A stretch of 64,000 nucleotides of DNA from Hyphococcus luteus (GTDB lineage: Bacteria; Pseudomonadota; Alphaproteobacteria; Caulobacterales; Parvularculaceae), in assembly GCF_002943565.1 (NCBI RefSeq), contig NZ_PJCH01000007.1, positions 1 through 64,000 of the forward strand, in the 5' to 3' direction. The notes under the pieces are model-generated. The model was not told the origin of the DNA. It did not search any database and worked only from the letters and a program-made list of their open reading frames with translations. The stretch's first letter is position 1. Each line of letters starts with the position of its first letter. Below, one piece after another: positions 59,713 to 64,000 of this stretch. A program made the position numbers and the translations under genes.

Positions 59713-61320
59713 ATGAGGGGGCCGGGGACAGGGGCGCGGGCCGATATCGCCGCGGCGCTGCAGGAGGGATTCGCGGCGCTGAACGCCGGCGAGCCGAAAA
59801 AGGCGGCGGACGCCTGCCGCCGCGCGCTTTCCATGGACCGCGCCAATCCGGAGGCGCATTTTCTTGTCGGCCTCGTCGCCGTCGACATGCAAGACTACAA
59901 GACAGCGGTCAGCGCCTTCGGCTCGGTGACGAAGATCAAGCCGGATCACGCCGCCGCCTGGGCGCAACTGGCGCAGATCTTCATGCGCCTCGGTCAGCCG
60001 GGCCGGGCCGAACAGACGCTCGAAAAAGCCAAAGCCGCTTTTGACGGAGACGCGGCGGTCGCGGATCTCGTCGGCATGGTTTCGTCTTCCCTCGGCGATC
60101 AGGCCGCGGCGAAAGACTGGTATCAACGCGCCATCGACAAAGCGCCCGACCGGCCCGTCTACAAAGTCAATCTTGCTACGGCGCTCACCTTTCTCGGCGA
60201 GACGCAGGCGGCGGAAGACACGCTGACGGCGCTGCTCAAGGACAATGAAGACATCGCCCAGGCGCAATGGCTGTTGTCGTCCGTCAAAAAGGCTGAAGAC
60301 CCATCGCGCGCGGACATGCTGATGGAAAAGGCGGGCGCTGTGAAGGACGCGCATTCCCGCGCTTTCCTCGCTTACGGCGCCGGCAAGGAATATGAAGACT
60401 GCGAGCAATGGGCGAAGGCGTTCGCCGCGTTCGATGCGGGCGCGAAAGCCAAACGCGCGACGCTCGATTACGATGAAAAGGCCGACGAAGCGCGTTTCGA
60501 TGCGTTAAAATCGGCCTTTACGGGCGAATGGGCGGGCGAAAAACGCGAAGGCCATGACGATCCGTCGCCGATTTTCGTCGTCGGCCAGCCGCGCACCGGC
60601 ACGACCCTGATCGAACGCATCATCACGAGCCACTCCATGGTCGAATCCGCGGGGGAGCTGCAGCAATTCGGCCTTTCGGTGCGCCGCCTTTCCGAAGGCG
60701 CCTTTGCGGATCGCTGGGCGCCCGAAGCGATTGCGGCGTCGGCGCATGTGGATGCGGCGGCGCTCGGCAAGGAATATCTGCGCGCCTCGGCCGTGATGAG
60801 GAAAGGCGCGCCGCGCTTTGTCGACAAGCTGCCGGGCAATTATTTTCATATCCCGCTCATTCTCGCCGCCTTGCCGAATGCGCGCATCGTTCACTTAACG
60901 CGCAATCCCATGGACAGCTGCTTTGCGAGCTTCAAACAGCTTTTCGCCGAAGCTTATTTTCACTCCTACGACCAGCTTGAGATGGCGCGCCATCATGCGC
61001 GCTATCTAAAACTCATGGATCATTGGCGCGCGCTCTTTCCGCAGAAGTTCCTCGACATTTCCTATGAAGAGACGGTCGCAGACACCGAACCGAATGCGCG
61101 CCGGCTCATCGACTTTCTGGGGCTCGGCTGGGAGGATCAATGTCTTTCCTTCCATGAACAAAAGGGGGCGGTGGCGACCGCCAGCGCCGTTCAGGTGCGC
61201 GAAAAACCGCACAGCCGGTCGGTCGGGCGCTGGCGGCGGTACCAGGCGGAGCTCGCCCCGATGCACGCCGAATTGGCGGCGGCTGGCGTACGCGGCCTTG
61301 CGGATGCGAAAGAAGTGTGA
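59713..61320 (+). CDS. TPR-repeat sulfotransferase
   Basis: 535 residues from ATG 59713 (MRGPGTGARADIAAALQEGF), with AGGAAAAGG ahead, preferred over a GTG at 59659. Residues about 15-250 are TPR repeats (ALNAGEPKKAADACRRALSM, HFLVGLVAVDMQDYKTAVSA). The sulfotransferase domain starts with the PAPS loop PIFVVGQPRTGTTLIERIIT; later RFVDKLPGNYFHIPLILAAL and RIVHLTRNPMDSCFASFKQL. Substrate unknown; such genes often neighbour TonB-dependent receptors, as here. The stop TGA lies inside another TGTGATCACA palindrome. Confidence 0.92.
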   Translation: MRGPGTGARADIAAALQEGFAALNAGEPKKAADACRRALSMDRANPEAHFLVGLVAVDMQDYKTAVSAFGSVTKIKPDHAAAWAQLAQIFMRLGQPGRAEQTLEKAKAAFDGDAAVADLVGMVSSSLGDQAAAKDWYQRAIDKAPDRPVYKVNLATALTFLGETQAAEDTLTALLKDNEDIAQAQWLLSSVKKAEDPSRADMLMEKAGAVKDAHSRAFLAYGAGKEYEDCEQWAKAFAAFDAGAKAKRATLDYDEKADEARFDALKSAFTGEWAGEKREGHDDPSPIFVVGQPRTGTTLIERIITSHSMVESAGELQQFGLSVRRLSEGAFADRWAPEAIAASAHVDAAALGKEYLRASAVMRKGAPRFVDKLPGNYFHIPLILAALPNARIVHLTRNPMDSCFASFKQLFAEAYFHSYDQLEMARHHARYLKLMDHWRALFPQKFLDISYEETVADTEPNARRLIDFLGLGWEDQCLSFHEQKGAVATASAVQVREKPHSRSVGRWRRYQAELAPMHAELAAAGVRGLADAKEV

Positions 61321-61594
61321 TCACAATGTTGGCGAGTCAGCCGTCGCAGCTGGAATGCGCGCATCAAGAGGGCGAGGTTAGTAATTTCTTGTTTTTACTT
61401 GTAAAATTTTTTAACCGGCATTCTACGGGCGTGATATTTTCGCCGCGCCGCAGCGAAAAATGCATCATTTGGGATCGCGAAACTGTTCGCTCAGTTGTGA
61501 GAATCCGGCTTTATTGTTACGAATTTGCGATCGGGATCGCGGCGCTTATCCGCGCCGTTTCGCGCCTCCGGGCGCCATCAGGAGGGGCCTTAAA
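61316..61594. promoter_or_regulatory. Upstream region of the TonB receptor with third GTGATCACAA motif
   Basis: TGTGATCACA at 61316-61325 overlaps the preceding stop codon, followed by AATG. The 274-bp leader has AT-rich stretches (TTGTTTTTACTTGTAAAATT near 61387-61407) that could hold the promoter. No small gene supported. The motif is 270 bp from the receptor start, so control of that gene is tentative. Confidence 0.4.
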
Positions 61595-63913
61595 ATGAGA
61601 CCGACAGGACTTCATAAAAGCATCTTGCTGGCCGGCTGTTCGGCGGCGGCGATGTTCGCTTCCGGCGCGGCGCTGGCGCAGGACGATGTCATCATCGTCA
61701 CCGCCCAGAAACGCGACGAATCCATTCAGGACGTGCCGCTGGCGATCACGGCGCTCTCCGGCGACTTCACTCGCGAGGTCAATCTCGACGACGTGAAGGA
61801 TCTTGTCCGGTATACGCCGGGCGTGACGGGCAACTCCGCCGACAGCTTCATCGACACGCTGTCGATGCGCGGCATTCTCACCAATGATTTCGGCGCCGGC
61901 GGCGATCCTTCGATCGGTCTTTTCAAGAACGGTCTCTATCAGGGCCGCAACGGCGCAGTGGTGACGAGCCTTTACGATATGGAGCGCGCGGAAGTGTTGC
62001 GCGGGCCGCAAGGCTTCCTGTTCGGGCGCAACGCCATCGGCGGCGCCATCAGCGTTCATACGGCGCGGCCGAATTTCGACGGCGTCAGCGGCTATATCGA
62101 AGCCGACGTCGCCGAGCGCAACCGTTTCTTCGGCGAAGGCGCGATCAACATGCCCTTGTCCGACGTTTTCGCCGTGCGTCTCGCGCTTTATGGCGGGCAC
62201 GAAGACGGCTATGTGGACAATGCTTACTTCCCGGACCACGACCCGCTGATCGAGCCGGAAAAATACGCCGGGCGCTTTTCCGCGCTTTACAGCGACGGGC
62301 CGTTCGAGGCGTTTTTCACCGCCGAATATGAAGACCGCAAGCAGTCAGGCTCGGTCTATCGGGCGACCGAAGGCGGTCCCGGCTATGAAACGCTGGTGGA
62401 TATTTTCGGCGTTTCCGTGGACGGGAACGGACGCGACATCGACAGCGACCTGCAGCTAGGCGAGGCGGACGACTCCGAGATTTTGAGTCTCGGCCTTGAG
62501 CTGACTTACGATCTCGGCGGCGCGGTCATCACCTCGCTCACCGGCTTTAAGGATCATGACTATTATTACGCCGAGGATTTCGACGGCACGCCGCTCGGCA
62601 TCAACGCCTACGCCCAGGATCAGTCCGGCAATTATTTCGAGCAGGAACTGCGTGTCGTCTCCGACACCGACGGGCCGCTTTCCTGGTATGCGGGCGCGAG
62701 CTTCTACAATGAAGAGATCGACGTTCTCTTCACCCAGGCCGCCGATGAAGAGGTAATGTGCCAATTCTACTGGAGCTATTACGGCATCAACTCCTGCTCC
62801 GATTATTTCGCTTATTACTATTACTCGTTCACGCCGACCCCGGAGGGCCTCGTTGAAAGCAACGCCGTTCGCGGGCGCTATCACGGCTGGGCGGCCTATG
62901 TGGATGCGACGCTGGCGATTACCGATCAATTCGATATCGGCGTCGGCGTGCGCTATTCGAAGGACATCAAGAAATTCGCCATCAGCGCGCCGCCGGTGAC
63001 GAGCGATCTCGGACCTTATTTCGGGGTCGGCTTCACGACGGCGGAGCCGCTGGAAGACAAGCAGAGCTGGGACGCCTTCACGCCGCGTTTCATTGCACGC
63101 TACCGCCCGAGCGACGAGTGGACGGTCTTCGCCAGCGCCACGCGCGGCTTTAAATCGGGCGGCTTCGGCAGCTTCTTCATTTCGCCGTCGAGCGTGACTT
63201 ATTGCGGCCCGTTCAGCACCGACTGCCTCGGCCTTACCAATGCAGACGCTTCGCCCAACGCATTCGATCCGGAAAAGGTCTGGTCCTATGAGGCGGGCGT
63301 TAAAGGCTCGCTCTTTGGCGGCGCGACCCGCGTCGACGCCAATGTCTATTATTATCAGTACAAAGACCTGCAGGTGAACGTGCCCGGCACGGGCGGCGGC
63401 ATTCTCGTCGACAATGTCGGCAAGGTGAAAGGCTGGGGCTTTGAAGCCTCCACCAACACCGATCTCGGCGAGTATTTCGACCTTTATTTCGCCGGCGCTT
63501 ATGCGGACACCGACGTCACCAACGCCGAACCGCTTTGCGACGGCACGCTCGCCTGCGAAGGAACTTCGCTCGGTTATGTGCCGAAATTCTCCGCTTCGGC
63601 GGCGTTGCGGTTCAACTATCCGGTTGCAGAAGGCGCCATCAAGGCCTCTGCGGAAGCCTTCGGCCAGACCAAGACCTATGGCGGTCTTCTAAAGCCGGAT
63701 TATGCGGTCAACGATGCTTACGTGGATCTGTCGCTGCGCCTTGGCTATGCGTCGGACGCCGGCTGGAGCGTCATCGGTTATGTGGAGAACGTCGCGAACG
63801 AACTCTATTATGACGGCGTTTCGGAAGGCGGGAACTTCATTCCCGCCCACTATTTCGGCCCGAGCCGTCCGCGCACCTTCGGCGTTTTGCTGAGCTACGA
63901 ATTCGGCGGCTGA
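61595..63913 (+). CDS. TonB-dependent outer-membrane receptor
   Basis: 772 residues from ATG 61595 (MRPTGLHKSILLAGCSAAAM), with AGGAGGGG ahead. Signal peptide at 1-28. TonB-box-like DDVIIVTAQKRDESIQDVPL at the mature start, plug domain with RGILTNDFGAGGDPSIGLFK and RAEVLRGPQGFLFGRNAIGG, then the barrel, ending RTFGVLLSYEFGG. The Tyr/Asp-rich barrel and VTAQKRDE start fit the sphingomonad/Caulobacter TonB receptor class; the ligand is unknown. Upstream sulfotransferase suggests a modified or sulfated ligand, by context only. Confidence 0.94.
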   Translation: MRPTGLHKSILLAGCSAAAMFASGAALAQDDVIIVTAQKRDESIQDVPLAITALSGDFTREVNLDDVKDLVRYTPGVTGNSADSFIDTLSMRGILTNDFGAGGDPSIGLFKNGLYQGRNGAVVTSLYDMERAEVLRGPQGFLFGRNAIGGAISVHTARPNFDGVSGYIEADVAERNRFFGEGAINMPLSDVFAVRLALYGGHEDGYVDNAYFPDHDPLIEPEKYAGRFSALYSDGPFEAFFTAEYEDRKQSGSVYRATEGGPGYETLVDIFGVSVDGNGRDIDSDLQLGEADDSEILSLGLELTYDLGGAVITSLTGFKDHDYYYAEDFDGTPLGINAYAQDQSGNYFEQELRVVSDTDGPLSWYAGASFYNEEIDVLFTQAADEEVMCQFYWSYYGINSCSDYFAYYYYSFTPTPEGLVESNAVRGRYHGWAAYVDATLAITDQFDIGVGVRYSKDIKKFAISAPPVTSDLGPYFGVGFTTAEPLEDKQSWDAFTPRFIARYRPSDEWTVFASATRGFKSGGFGSFFISPSSVTYCGPFSTDCLGLTNADASPNAFDPEKVWSYEAGVKGSLFGGATRVDANVYYYQYKDLQVNVPGTGGGILVDNVGKVKGWGFEASTNTDLGEYFDLYFAGAYADTDVTNAEPLCDGTLACEGTSLGYVPKFSASAALRFNYPVAEGAIKASAEAFGQTKTYGGLLKPDYAVNDAYVDLSLRLGYASDAGWSVIGYVENVANELYYDGVSEGGNFIPAHYFGPSRPRTFGVLLSYEFGG

Positions 63914-63941
63914 CGCCCGGGCGAGACTGATCGATAAAACC

Positions 63942-63969
63942 CGCGCCGGCCGGCGGTTCGGCCGGCGCG
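63942..63969 (+). terminator. Putative terminator after the TonB receptor
   Basis: Perfect 11-bp stem CGCGCCGGCCG (63942-63952) and CGGCCGGCGCG (63959-63969), loop GCGGTT, 28 bp after the receptor stop. Followed by CTTATT, not a full T run, so termination may be partial or need Rho. Confidence 0.65.
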
Positions 63970-64000
63970 CTTATTCGGACTGGCTATGATCATTAAAACC

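Overview
The window is chromosomal DNA of a free-living, flagellated, carotenoid-making alphaproteobacterium. The gene families and layout (flgF-flgG-flgA-flgH, a MotE-like protein, a lone FlgJ rod-binding domain, a DUF1476 gene divergent from purC, crtY-crtI-crtB with crtZ-crtE) suit the Caulobacterales/Hyphomonadales/Parvularculales part of the class. That placement is inference from gene content. No tRNA, rRNA, CRISPR array, prophage or intact insertion sequence was seen. Gene density is high and several convergent pairs overlap at their stop codons.

Region 1 (1-17291) is a flagellar island. From the left edge it holds a flagellin cut by the window, an FlgN-like chaperone and a rod-binding protein on the minus strand, then fliK and flgD on the plus strand. 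A long minus-strand run follows: fliL copy 2, a coiled-coil membrane protein, motE, motA, a large secreted helical-repeat protein of unknown role, flgF, flgG, flgA, flgH and fliL copy 1. The plus-strand run fliF, fliH-like, fliN, fliP, fliG starts from a shared divergent promoter. Together these supply rod, hook, rings, C-ring, part of the export gate and one stator subunit. fliM, motB and flbD are not in the window. A 186-bp MITE-like element sits directly on the fliG stop codon.

Region 2 (17483-45595) is mixed metabolism: a YHS-domain protein, an MscS channel, a DUF885 hydrolase, an ArsR/persulfide-dioxygenase-like/SulP/acyl-CoA-ligase operon that looks like sulfide detoxification, a lone squalene-hopene cyclase, a diheme cytochrome with a beta-helix lipoprotein, an amidase, and purine genes purC-purS-purQ interrupted by a RutB-like hydrolase and an unknown gene. 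It continues with a DUF1476 ATPase inhibitor, LysE, SDR, several small unknown membrane or lipoproteins, a membrane-anchored HTH-TPR protein, LemA and an M48 protease separated by three other genes (one clearly AT-rich), and a sterol-desaturase-family enzyme.

Region 3 (45656-50879) is a carotenoid cluster, crtY-crtI-crtB facing crtZ-crtE across a REP-like palindrome pair. It is enough to make zeaxanthin from farnesyl diphosphate. Region 4 (51062-63969) is a putrescine/polyamine catabolic operon (two glutamine-synthetase-family ligases, an aminotransferase, a PuuB-like oxidase) with a divergent GntR regulator, then a secreted amidohydrolase, a TPR-sulfotransferase and a TonB-dependent receptor. 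The motif GTGATCACAA occurs in the first, second and third upstream regions of this block and may define one GntR regulon.
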